Origin: Paludibacteraceae bacterium
Lineage (GTDB): Bacteria; Bacteroidota; Bacteroidia; Bacteroidales; Paludibacteraceae
Assembly (NCBI GenBank): GCA_017961765.1
Contig: JAGCWQ010000169.1
Coordinates: 1 to 54,072, forward strand
Direction: 5' to 3'
DNA: 54,072 nt
Shown here: positions 26,015 through 33,707 of the stretch, one piece after another
Position numbering within the stretch: position 1 is the stretch's first letter
Layout: the number at the start of each line of letters is the position of its first letter
Notes under the pieces: model-generated
The model's input: the letters and a program-made list of their open reading frames with translations, nothing else
What the model was told of the DNA's origin: nothing
Database searches by the model: none
Made by a program: the position numbers and the translations under genes

Positions 26015-26050
26015 GAGAGGCTCCTCCCATTTTTCAGGAAGAAGCCTCTC
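26015..26050 (-). terminator. Terminator of the GH43 gene
   Basis: Arms GAGAGGCTCCTCC (26015-26027) and AGGAAGAAGCCTCTC (26036-26050) form a bulged stem just after the stop of the minus-strand GH43 gene. Confidence 0.7.
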
Positions 26051-26070
26051 CTATCATGAATCATCTGTTA

Positions 26071-28128
26071 TTATTCCTTTCCTACGACAACCACACGACG
26101 GAAGCCTTTGCCACGCAACAGATAGGTCTCTGCTGGATAGCCAACCGTCCGCAATTGTCGAGCAATTTCAGAAGGTTGGTCGGAGGCAAGGGTCGCAGTC
26201 CCCAACTGCTTGCCACCCATATCATAAACCTTCACCTGCAAAGGGAATTGGAGGGCACTCTTGCTCACATCAACGACATTCGTACTCTCTTCGTCGATGA
26301 AACGAATCCAATCCAGATTCGCATACGCACCCGTCAACAAAACCCTTAGTATATGCTCGCCTTCCTTCATCTCGGATGTTTTCCCCTTAATCATAGTGTA
26401 AGTATCCCAATCCTCCGTGTTAGGAACCTCGATTTCGCCCGAAATGGCCTTGTCATCCAACAACAATTGGAAACCCGACGTGTTCAAACCACAAGCCACA
26501 CGCGCCTCGAAGCCATACTCCTTCGTCTTCTTCACATCAACGGTATATTCCAACCACTCGCCCTCGTTCGTATAACCGACGGCATAGCCCTCGTCGTTCG
26601 CCACGATATCCACACGATCCTCCCGGTACTCTCCACCTTGGTTCTCCATGTCCGCATCGTAGTAAGCACGATTCTGTCCGCCCACATCATAATCCTCGAA
26701 ATCAATCTTGCCCGGAACGGAATGCACCTCGTCCTTGTAAGGCGTTTGAGGAACGATGACCGAATTGCTCGTAAAGTACCAGTAGTCGAAATCAAAGAGT
26801 TCCGTGTTGGCAGCGCCCTTGAAGACAAAGAAGAGGTCGTGCTTGCCGATGGTGTTAGCCACCTCGCACTCCAATTCACGCCAAGCCCCGTTGGTGTTTT
26901 CCACCTTCAGCGTACCAATCAATTCACCGTCCTGCTTGTCCAAGTGGACCTCGATGCTCGCCTCATTCTTGCTTGAGACCGAAGCAGTAAAGAAATCAGC
27001 CCCCATGTCGCCAAAGTCGAGGCAACGAACCTTGATATAGTCATTGTTATGAATTTTCGTCATATAGACCCCGTTGTTGTTCTTGCCAGCCTGCAAGCCG
27101 TAACTGAAAGCCTTTGTCTCTGCCTCCACACGTTTGAAAGGATCCACGAAATGAATAGGGTTCTTCACGCCCTCGTCGGTCATGTGCAGTTCAGGGATAG
27201 TACCATCGGCATTCCATGTGAACTCCTCCACGGCTGCCGTTCGATTGTAGCCACCAGCACCAGGTACACGACGTTGGTTATGATAGAAGAAGAAGCTACG
27301 GCCTTTGAAATCGATCAAACCCGAATGGTTGGTAAAGGCTGCTCCCTGCTCGTTCTTAGGCATGATGACACCCTTATACTCCCAAGGTCCCGTAGGCGAG
27401 TCGCTCCACGAATAGGAAATGGCTTCAGGCACCCCTTGTGCCGCATAAATCATATAGTACTTGCCATTACGCTTATGAATCCAAGGTCCCTCCGTATAGG
27501 TGGAACTTTGTCCCGGAGGAGCAAAACCACGACTCATGTCCGTTTCGTGAATACCGCCATCGAAGGAGATCATATCCTCGTTGAGTTTTGCCCAAAACAA
27601 TTTCGGATTACCCCAATAGAGGTAAGCCTGCCCATCGTCGTCAATCCATACCGTAGGGTCGATATAATCCCAATTCGGACCCGCCAGATGGTCAGTCCCA
27701 CTCAAAGCATTCTTGAAAGGGCCTTCTGGACGATCGGCAACAGCCACGTTGATCGCACGTCCCCCCGGATGCAAGGAGGACTCCACTGTGACATAATAGT
27801 AATATTTACCATTACGGCGAATAACCTGCGCCGCCCAGTCTCCGTTCTCCTTAGCGTTGGGGAAATCCCTTGAAGAGAGGATAAGTGTACCACGGTCCGT
27901 CCAATTCACCATATCGGTAGAAGAGGAGACACGCCAACCGTTCATCGTAAAGAAACTACCACCCTCGTCATTACCCGTATAGACGAAGACCGTATCGTCA
28001 ATGACAACAGGGGCAGGGTCTGGGGAATAGTACGTCTGGATAATCGGATTGTCGGCTAAGACAAAATTGGGAGAGAGCCCCAACAAGGTGCCCGCCACCC
28101 ATCCTAATGTGTTTTTCAATCTATTCAT
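26071..28128 (-). CDS. Secreted GH43 glycosidase with CBM6 modules
   Basis: A 685-residue exported hemicellulase. The signal peptide ends near ADNP (residue 25). The GH43 five-bladed propeller (about 30-325) shows the three catalytic acids: Asp37 (SPDPAP, base), Asp157 (YIDPTVW, pKa modulator) and Glu213 (YTEGPW, acid). Family activities are beta-xylosidase, alpha-arabinofuranosidase and arabinanase; arabinoxylan side-chain or xylo-oligosaccharide cleavage is likely. Two beta-sandwich CBM6-like modules follow (about 335-455; and about 485-625 with GKIDFEDYDVGGQNRAYYD and GEWLEYTVDV). The end (QVKVYDMGGKQLG, FRRVVVVGKE) is a degenerate T9SS sorting domain. ATG 28128 begins the signal peptide; a GTG at 28158 is less likely. 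It is a lone gene. Confidence 0.9.
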   Translation of the reverse strand: MNRLKNTLGWVAGTLLGLSPNFVLADNPIIQTYYSPDPAPVVIDDTVFVYTGNDEGGSFFTMNGWRVSSSTDMVNWTDRGTLILSSRDFPNAKENGDWAAQVIRRNGKYYYYVTVESSLHPGGRAINVAVADRPEGPFKNALSGTDHLAGPNWDYIDPTVWIDDDGQAYLYWGNPKLFWAKLNEDMISFDGGIHETDMSRGFAPPGQSSTYTEGPWIHKRNGKYYMIYAAQGVPEAISYSWSDSPTGPWEYKGVIMPKNEQGAAFTNHSGLIDFKGRSFFFYHNQRRVPGAGGYNRTAAVEEFTWNADGTIPELHMTDEGVKNPIHFVDPFKRVEAETKAFSYGLQAGKNNNGVYMTKIHNNDYIKVRCLDFGDMGADFFTASVSSKNEASIEVHLDKQDGELIGTLKVENTNGAWRELECEVANTIGKHDLFFVFKGAANTELFDFDYWYFTSNSVIVPQTPYKDEVHSVPGKIDFEDYDVGGQNRAYYDADMENQGGEYREDRVDIVANDEGYAVGYTNEGEWLEYTVDVKKTKEYGFEARVACGLNTSGFQLLLDDKAISGEIEVPNTEDWDTYTMIKGKTSEMKEGEHILRVLLTGAYANLDWIRFIDEESTNVVDVSKSALQFPLQVKVYDMGGKQLGTATLASDQPSEIARQLRTVGYPAETYLLRGKGFRRVVVVGKE

Positions 28129-28160
28129 AATAGTTCTGTTTGGTTGGTAATCTATCACAA

Positions 28161-28168
28161 CAAATATA
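28161..28168 (-). promoter_or_regulatory. -7 element for the GH43 gene
   Basis: TATATTTG on the minus strand lies 33 bp before the ATG at 28128; no -33 TTG is found. Confidence 0.45.
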
Positions 28169-28242
28169 GAATGGTTTTATCTATATCCCCTATTAAAAAC
28201 CGTGCAGGAATCTGTAATATTGTGCCAGATGAATTGCCTATG

Positions 28243-28380
28243 CCTATGTGGAGACACGAAATTTGCGTCTTTGACCGTGCAAATGCAAATCCTGCGTTTC
28301 AATTCGTTTTATTCCGTTACACCCCGTAGAGACGCACGGCCGTGCGTCTCTACATACGATGTGGCCGTGCGTCTCTACAT
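28243..28380 (+). repeat. Dispersed palindromic repeat, copy A
   Basis: This copy shares near-identical sequence with 29686-29799, in the same orientation. The core at 28326-28353 is a perfect 28-bp palindrome with arm GTAGAGACGCACGG. A further half-arm follows at 28363-28378. It resembles the REP/MITE-like repeats scattered in Bacteroidales genomes. Together with copy B it brackets the DUF3791/DUF3990 cassette. Confidence 0.88.
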
Positions 28381-28589
28381 GCAAATGCGCACCACATTGC
28401 GTCAAAACCATACATTCCCCCAACAAACACATTAAATCAAAATTCCCTCGTTTCGAATGTGCAAATTACATTATTAATAAATCCACCTGTCAAATCCAAA
28501 TGAATCTATCGTACACCTTCCGCCCCGGCCCAATGGTTTCCTCGAATACGGATAAAAAACTAAGCAGATTTAATAAAATCTAATAGATC

Positions 28590-28621
28590 TTGTAGCATAA
28601 TAACTCTTTTTCCTATTTTTG
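28590..28621 (+). promoter_or_regulatory. Promoter of the DUF3791/DUF3990 cassette
   Basis: TTG (28590-28592), then 21 nt, then TATTTTTG (28614-28621). The predicted start near 28628 leaves a leader of about 97 nt, which could hold regulation. The promoter lies inside the repeat-bracketed segment. Confidence 0.7.
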
Positions 28622-28724
28622 CAATTAGGTAAAAACAACCACTTTACAAAAAGCAGGGAAGAAATAGATTGTTTAACACATTAGCATTCTGAGCCTTACG
28701 CTCACATTTCGCAAATTACAAGAT

Positions 28725-28940
28725 ATGGATTTTAAACGTTTATATTTTACGATTTTCTGCGTGAATAATGTTGCCGCATATCTTAACCGGAATGCGAAGG
28801 AGATATATCATCTGATGCAAGACGCCAACATTATAAATGGTTATATTGTGCCTTGTTACGATGTATTGCACACATTCTCGAAAGAATATATCGTTGAAGA
28901 TTTAGTTTCTTTTATGCGGAAGAAAGGGGTGTTGTCATGA
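28725..28940 (+). CDS. DUF3791-like small protein, first cassette gene
   Basis: A 71-residue protein (FTIFCVNNVAAYLNRNAKEI, YHLMQDANII, YDVLHTFSKEYIVEDLVSFM) resembling the DUF3791 family, small helical proteins often next to DUF3990 genes. Its stop overlaps the start of the DUF3990 gene in an ATGA junction, indicating translational coupling. The pattern of a small gene coupled to a possible ADP-ribosyltransferase resembles a toxin-antitoxin pair, with this as candidate antitoxin or accessory. That is inference; no function is known to me. Confidence 0.75.
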   Translation: MDFKRLYFTIFCVNNVAAYLNRNAKEIYHLMQDANIINGYIVPCYDVLHTFSKEYIVEDLVSFMRKKGVLS

Positions 28941-29407
28941 TACTATACCACACATCAACGATAGAGATCAGGCGACCTGACTTGTCGCACTCCCGTCCCC
29001 GTCTTGATTTCGGCAAAGGGTTCTATCTCACCTTGATACGAGAGCAGGCGGAACGTTATGGCGAACGATTCACAAGGCGAGGAGAGACGGCGGTGCTCAA
29101 CACGTTCATGCTTGACGAAAACCTCACAGAATTCACCTATAAGGTGTTTTCCGCCTATGATGAAGAATGGCTTGATTTTGTAAGCGCATGCCGCAAAGGG
29201 CTGTCGCACGAATCCTATGACATCATAGAGGGGGGAATTGCAGACGATCAAGTATTTAACACGATTGACTTGTATTTTTCGGGTATATATACCCGTGAGC
29301 AAGCGCTTGATCAGTTGCGGTACAAGAACCCGAACCATCAGGTCTGTATCACATCGCAAGCTGTGCTCGACAAACACCTGCATTTCCAATCATCTGAAAT
29401 TTTATAA
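28937..29407 (+). CDS. DUF3990 protein, putative ADP-ribosyltransferase-fold
   Basis: A 156-residue cytoplasmic protein with the DUF3990 blocks LYHTS (residues 3-7), DFGKGFYLT (about 26-34) and REQAERYGERF. The H-x-T/S strand followed by the D-F-G-K-G-F-Y-x-T strand is reminiscent of the H and Y motifs of the ADP-ribosyltransferase superfamily, to which I believe this DUF has been assigned. Later acidic residues (EEWLDF, DQVFN) could supply the third catalytic position, though I cannot fix it. It is the middle gene of a three-gene coupled operon flanked by small DUF3791-like genes. Toxin activity is unproven. Confidence 0.75.
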   Translation: MILYHTSTIEIRRPDLSHSRPRLDFGKGFYLTLIREQAERYGERFTRRGETAVLNTFMLDENLTEFTYKVFSAYDEEWLDFVSACRKGLSHESYDIIEGGIADDQVFNTIDLYFSGIYTREQALDQLRYKNPNHQVCITSQAVLDKHLHFQSSEIL

Positions 29408-29409
29408 CC

Positions 29410-29637
29410 ATGGAGGCAAATCCGATCATATTACAAATGAAATATGCGCGCATCGTAAAGATATTCGCCGAGCAAGCTGGCCTATCATACGAGGAAGCTT
29501 TGGGGAAGTTTTATGATTCACAGACATACGATTTGATAAGCAATGGAGTTGCCGATATGCATTGTTTCAGTGACGAGTATCTTGCGGATGAACTTCTGCT
29601 TGAATACGGATATACGCTAAGCACAACACAAAAATAG
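29410..29637 (+). CDS. DUF3791-like small protein, third cassette gene
   Basis: A 75-residue helical protein (MKYARIVKIFAEQAGLSYEE, ALGKFYDSQTYDLISNGVAD, YLADELLLEYGY). It resembles DUF3791 and is weakly like the first cassette gene in its helix-turn-acidic-helix layout. It begins 2 bp after the DUF3990 stop. Copy B of the repeat begins 49 bp after its own stop. Role as antitoxin or partner is an inference from context. Confidence 0.7.
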   Translation: MEANPIILQMKYARIVKIFAEQAGLSYEEALGKFYDSQTYDLISNGVADMHCFSDEYLADELLLEYGYTLSTTQK

Positions 29638-29685
29638 GGAACCTCATTCAATATAACCTGGCGCAATCTCTATTTTTCACCGCCA

Positions 29686-29799
29686 CCTATGTAGACGCAA
29701 AATGTTGCGTCTCCGACCGTGCAAATGCAAATCCTGCGTTTCAATTCGTTTTATTCCGTTACACCCCCGTAGAGACGCACGGCCGTGCGTCTCTACATG
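29686..29799 (+). repeat. Dispersed palindromic repeat, copy B
   Basis: This copy is almost identical to copy A at 28243-28380 and in the same orientation, with the same perfect 28-bp palindrome at 29769-29796. It ends after CTCTACATGC, where copy A continues with an extra half-palindrome. The two copies are about 1,440 bp apart. Confidence 0.88.
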
Positions 29800-29978
29800 C
29801 GGACATGCGGTACCCGCGACCATGCGGTTCGCTACGAATTTGTGCAAAACGATGATTCCATCATTCGCAATCAAAACGGAATGAATCGTATTGTGGAATA
29901 CATCGAAAACAATGTGGCATAATGGACGACATTTTTTCCGCCCCATCCGAAATTTTTTCAAACGCGCCCTCATTTTCT

Positions 29979-30009
29979 TTGCCAATAGTCCGAATAAATT
30001 GTATTTTTG
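29979..30009 (+). promoter_or_regulatory. Promoter of mdh
   Basis: TTG (29979-29981), then 20 nt, then TATTTTTG (30002-30009): a full Bacteroidetes consensus. Transcription would begin near 30016, 45 nt before the mdh ATG. Confidence 0.85.
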
Positions 30010-30060
30010 TATGCAATACGCAAGTGGAATAAGGATATAACATTACAAAATATTAATATT

Positions 30061-31053
30061 ATGAGTTTTCTAACAAACAAAAAATTGGTTATCGTTGGTG
30101 CCGCAGGTGCTATCGGTTCTACAATGGCTCAGTTGGCAGCTGTTAAGGGTTTAACAAACAACATCACTCTTTACGATCCATATTTGAAGGGTCTTGAGGG
30201 CGTTTACGAAGAGATGCGCCACTGCGGTTTCGAGGGCGTAAACTTCACATTCACTGACAATGTGGAGGAGGCTTTGACGGGTGCTTCTTTCATCATCTCT
30301 TCAGGTGGTGCTCCTCGTAAGGAGGGTATGACTCGTGAGGACCTTTTGAAGGGTAACGCTCAAATCGCTGCTGACTTCGGTGACAATGTAAAGAAATATT
30401 GTCCTAAGTGCGAGCACATCGTAGTTATCTTCAACCCTGCTGACGTAACTGGTTTGGTTGTTTTGGTTAAGTCTGGTTTGAAGCCTAACCAAGTAACTAC
30501 TTTGGCTGGTTTGGACTCTACTCGTCTCCAAAGCGAGTTGGCTAAGTACTTCGGCATCCCTCAATATGCAGTTAGCGGTTGCGCTACATTGGGTGGTCAC
30601 GGAGAGAAGATGGTCCCTGTAACTTCTGACGTTATGGTAATGGGCAAGCCTCTTTCTAAGTACAACATCCCTGCTGACAAGTTCGAGGAGATCAAGCAAA
30701 AGACTATCCAAGGTGGTTCTAACATCATCGCCCTCCGTGGTCGTTCTTCTAACTTGAGCCCTGCATACGTAGCTATCGAGATGATCGAGGCTGCTATGGG
30801 TGGTAAGAAGTTCACTTTGCCTGCTGGATGCTTCGTAAAAGACGGCATGTACGGCTACAAGAACGTATGTATGGCTATGAAGTCAACTATCGACGAGAAT
30901 GGTGTTTCTTACACTGAGGCTAACCTTTCTGCTGACGAGAAGAAGGCTTTGGACGCTTCTTACGAGCACCTTTGCAAGATGCGTGACGAGGTTATCGGCA
31001 TGGGCGTTCTTCCTGCAGTTGCTGACTGGAAGAAGTACAATACGAACCTCTAA
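30061..31053 (+). CDS. mdh: Malate dehydrogenase
   Basis: This enzyme interconverts malate and oxaloacetate with NAD(H), part of the reductive branch of the fumarate/succinate fermentation in Bacteroidales. The 330-residue protein has the Rossmann motif VGAAGAIGSTMAQ (about residues 12-24), the PRKEGMTREDLL substrate loop with catalytic arginines, NPADVTGL, the LDSTRLQ block and the active-site His in TLGGHGEKMVP. ATG 30061 is chosen because the promoter overlaps the longer frame. Codon use is extreme (GGT, GCT, TTC, AAC, AAG), the signature of a highly expressed gene. Confidence 0.94.
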   Translation: MSFLTNKKLVIVGAAGAIGSTMAQLAAVKGLTNNITLYDPYLKGLEGVYEEMRHCGFEGVNFTFTDNVEEALTGASFIISSGGAPRKEGMTREDLLKGNAQIAADFGDNVKKYCPKCEHIVVIFNPADVTGLVVLVKSGLKPNQVTTLAGLDSTRLQSELAKYFGIPQYAVSGCATLGGHGEKMVPVTSDVMVMGKPLSKYNIPADKFEEIKQKTIQGGSNIIALRGRSSNLSPAYVAIEMIEAAMGGKKFTLPAGCFVKDGMYGYKNVCMAMKSTIDENGVSYTEANLSADEKKALDASYEHLCKMRDEVIGMGVLPAVADWKKYNTNL

Positions 31054-31072
31054 TCTTCGGATTATCTAAATA

Positions 31073-31106
31073 CAAAAGCGGGGCTGTTGAGGCTCCGCTT
31101 TTTTGT
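31073..31106 (+). terminator. Terminator of mdh
   Basis: Stem AAAAGCGGGGC / GCTCCGCTTTT with a 6-7 nt loop (one mismatch pair), running into six T. Confidence 0.85.
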
Positions 31107-31123
31107 TTAATCTCCCTTAGTAT

Positions 31124-31921
31124 TTAAAATAAAACAACCTCATCGTTTACCAGCATTAGATTACCGAAATAGCTTCGAGAAAGATAGATGCCAACTATGT
31201 CCGAAGAAGAAACCCTCCACAAGTCACGTCGCTTAATAGGAACAACTAAAGTTCCCCTTGTGGAACTATTCTCTATATAATGAAGGACCGGCGCACAGAG
31301 ATAACGAACCGCCTCCAACGCCACACGATCAGGCAACCCAACAGCCTCTTTTTCGAAAGGAGGTACTTCACGATCAAGAAGAGAAAGGGCTAGCTTCACC
31401 TCATTACTATTCTGAACACTATCCACTACAAAACGGGCCAAGGTTTCATCTCCCTTGGGATAGTTCATGCCCCCAAAAACAAGAGCGATAGAGGCAGTAA
31501 GATATATAGGAATGTGTCCCAGCAGGAGTCCCAAAATTGTGAATGGCAAGACCCTCTTCACCTTTTCTGGCGATTCATGGGAAGAATCCCATGTCGGACC
31601 AGAAAAGAAATTGGCTCCAATAGAGACCAAAAAGAAAGCCACTATAAACGCCAATACGACAACACCAAATAAGCCCAATCCTGTTCCAGGATCACAACCT
31701 ATCGGATAGGGGCATAGAATCACGAAACAGCTCCCCACCAAAAAACAAAAAATCATCTGCAACAAGAAAACCAATCCTATAGAGCCAGTCAACCATCGCA
31801 CTTGACCCTCTTGTTTCTGCCTCCTGTAGCATTGCAATTGAAGCCTCAACCGTTTGACATAATAGGTTATACCTATAAAAACAAAACCAACTACCAAAAG
31901 AAAGAAAAGGAAATACAACAT
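31124..31921 (-). CDS. Four-helix membrane protein, paralogue 1
   Basis: A 265-residue protein with four predicted membrane helices (about residues 2-22, 45-70, 80-105 and 130-150) and a soluble C-terminal domain of about 110 residues (GDETLARFVVDSV, RDLWRVSSSDIVGIYLSRSYFGN). The N-terminus LYFLFFLLVVGFVFIG and the last block closely resemble those of the next gene (CYFLFFLIVVGVYLFMG; DRIGVYVFKDFFGQ), so the pair arose by tandem duplication. No family name is known to me. It lies 14 bp after its paralogue. Confidence 0.72.
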   Translation of the reverse strand: MLYFLFFLLVVGFVFIGITYYVKRLRLQLQCYRRQKQEGQVRWLTGSIGLVFLLQMIFCFLVGSCFVILCPYPIGCDPGTGLGLFGVVVLAFIVAFFLVSIGANFFSGPTWDSSHESPEKVKRVLPFTILGLLLGHIPIYLTASIALVFGGMNYPKGDETLARFVVDSVQNSNEVKLALSLLDREVPPFEKEAVGLPDRVALEAVRYLCAPVLHYIENSSTRGTLVVPIKRRDLWRVSSSDIVGIYLSRSYFGNLMLVNDEVVLF

Positions 31922-31935
31922 ATCGTAATTGAGTC

Positions 31936-32730
31936 TTAAGATAACTTATCGAGAGCTAGATGAGTATAATAAGGTGTCCTGTAGATTTGGCCAAAAAAGT
32001 CTTTGAAGACATAGACTCCAATTCTGTCGCCCGAATCGTGATCAAAAAACTCATCACGAGACACTTTGACCCGAAAGAGCTGCGAGGTATCAAACAATCG
32101 GACATAAGGCACACATAACTTGTCGGTCATTGCCAATGCCCAATAATCCAAATCGCCAACAGAATCCCGACTCACATCCAAAGAGATGTTCTCATCAACC
32201 TCCTCAACGGGCTTTAGTTTAAAATAGTGGAACTTGAAGTTCTTGTCCCGTTTATCATATCCACGCTCCACAATCTCGAACGTCATCAAACGATCAGGTC
32301 CTTGAACGTACTTAGCTCCCACGGAAACCAAAAGAGGAGAAAGGACCATGTAGAGAGAAAACATAGATGCAATTATTCCAACCAAAGAAATCGGGAAAGT
32401 CCCTTTCGCCAGCATCATCCTCTTAGGCTCCGGATTATCCCAATACAGCAGAATCAAAAAAAGAATCAAATCAAGATTAATACGCAAAAAGAAATTATAA
32501 TCTATATAATCTTCGTAGTCATATAAATTGGAAGACTTGTAGAAGAACAAATTCAAAAGAAGCAAAAGACCATAAAAAGAAGCAGCAAATAATGCAGCTA
32601 CACGATCTTTAGGATCGAAAACGTATTGCGTAACACCCTTCCTGCATCGCATTATAAGCCGTTTCACGTATAAGCCTCCCATGAAGAGATAGACACCTAC
32701 GACAATAAGGAAAAAAAGAAAATAACACAT
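31936..32730 (-). CDS. Four-helix membrane protein, paralogue 2
   Basis: A 264-residue paralogue of the downstream gene with the same layout of four hydrophobic segments and a C-terminal soluble domain (FRVKVSRDEFFDHDSGDRIG, VYVFKDFFGQIYRTP). ATG 32730 begins MCYFLFFLIVVGVYLFMGG, matching the paralogue start; an upstream GTG at 32784 would add residues with no counterpart. Function unknown. The gene runs in the same direction as the secreted protein and giant lipoprotein upstream. Confidence 0.72.
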   Translation of the reverse strand: MCYFLFFLIVVGVYLFMGGLYVKRLIMRCRKGVTQYVFDPKDRVAALFAASFYGLLLLLNLFFYKSSNLYDYEDYIDYNFFLRINLDLILFLILLYWDNPEPKRMMLAKGTFPISLVGIIASMFSLYMVLSPLLVSVGAKYVQGPDRLMTFEIVERGYDKRDKNFKFHYFKLKPVEEVDENISLDVSRDSVGDLDYWALAMTDKLCVPYVRLFDTSQLFRVKVSRDEFFDHDSGDRIGVYVFKDFFGQIYRTPYYTHLALDKLS

Positions 32731-32846
32731 TGACAATCTTGTGTTTAAATAAAAAAATTCTTTACACAAATAAAACGAAAGCACCCTACCCTTTTCTGAA
32801 GAACCTACTATTTACCAGTCACGAAGCACAAACTAGCAAATGAGCC

Positions 32847-33707
32847 TCACTCCTCTTCGTTTTTCTGCGCAGTCTCCTCGAAAGGCCAATTTCTGACATA
32901 GACCCTAGGAAGGAACGGCCAGATGGTCTTAGGATAGAACCCGATTAGCGTAGAAGTCATCGTCTTGGACATGGCCTCCTGGACATTCCGCTTGTTAAAC
33001 TCCGAATCTTTTCTGAGAGGGTCGAATGTCCGATTCATCCTTGATGAAGTCGCCAAATAACAATTGCCGCATTTCACCTCGGTACTATCCAACGTATTCA
33101 CCAACACCACCTTGTTCAGACGATAGATCGGGGCTGGGAAATGAAGGGAATCCGGGTTGTTCAACACCACCGCATGCTCCACCAAATTCTTATCCGTATA
33201 ATGGAGCACGCAAAGCAACGAATCTATAGCATAATAGACCCTGTTGAAGACCACACTATCCTTATTCTCCATCTTCAAACGAAACAAGCCTTTCTTCGGA
33301 CGGAGAATGATGGAGTCCAACCGATAGGTCGTCCGCATATCGCTGGCAAGCGTGACGTAAGGCTTTACAAAATTCGCTCCTTGGCTCGACATTGTCTGCT
33401 TCGCATTCCTATTGACATAGAAGATGGAGAGCGTATCGGGAGAGGTGAGATCTGCACGCATCAACTCCTGATAGTAGAAACGGGAGTCGTCCGAACTCTT
33501 GTTCATTATCAACTTCACTTCCCCACTCTTCCTCAACTTAAAGACTCCAGACAGGGAATCCATCGCCGTCTTGCTCGCATCCTGGGCGATCCGCATCGAA
33601 AAATTCAGCTTCACCTTGGAAAAGTCCAATTTCTCTTGGGCATATCCGCTAAGAAGTGCGCCTAACAATATCGTCCAAAATAAAACCAATCCTCTCCTTA
33701 CATTCAT
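32847..33707 (-). CDS. Secreted protein of unknown function, partner of the giant lipoprotein
   Basis: A 286-residue protein with a signal peptide ending GYAQ (about residue 24). The mature part is beta-rich (LNFSMRIAQDASKTAMDSLS, FVKPYVTLASDMRTTYRLDS) and contains one CxxC pair (VKCGNCYLATSS). No catalytic motif is apparent. Its ATG overlaps the stop of the 906-residue lipoprotein by 4 bp, so the two are translationally coupled and probably act together at the periplasm or outer membrane. Confidence 0.72.
   Translation of the reverse strand: MNVRRGLVLFWTILLGALLSGYAQEKLDFSKVKLNFSMRIAQDASKTAMDSLSGVFKLRKSGEVKLIMNKSSDDSRFYYQELMRADLTSPDTLSIFYVNRNAKQTMSSQGANFVKPYVTLASDMRTTYRLDSIILRPKKGLFRLKMENKDSVVFNRVYYAIDSLLCVLHYTDKNLVEHAVVLNNPDSLHFPAPIYRLNKVVLVNTLDSTEVKCGNCYLATSSRMNRTFDPLRKDSEFNKRNVQEAMSKTMTSTLIGFYPKTIWPFLPRVYVRNWPFEETAQKNEEE

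Noticed and set aside
26353-26976. 207-residue ORF opposite the GH43 gene
   Set aside because: Antisense to a full-length GH43-CBM6 enzyme with all catalytic residues.
28326-28378. CRISPR-like array from the repeated palindrome
   Set aside because: One palindrome plus a half-arm without regular spacers, and the second copy is 1.4 kb away; no cas genes.
28144-28583. Several short ORFs across repeat copy A
   Set aside because: They are translations of the palindromic repeat, and the same spurious peptide appears at copy B.
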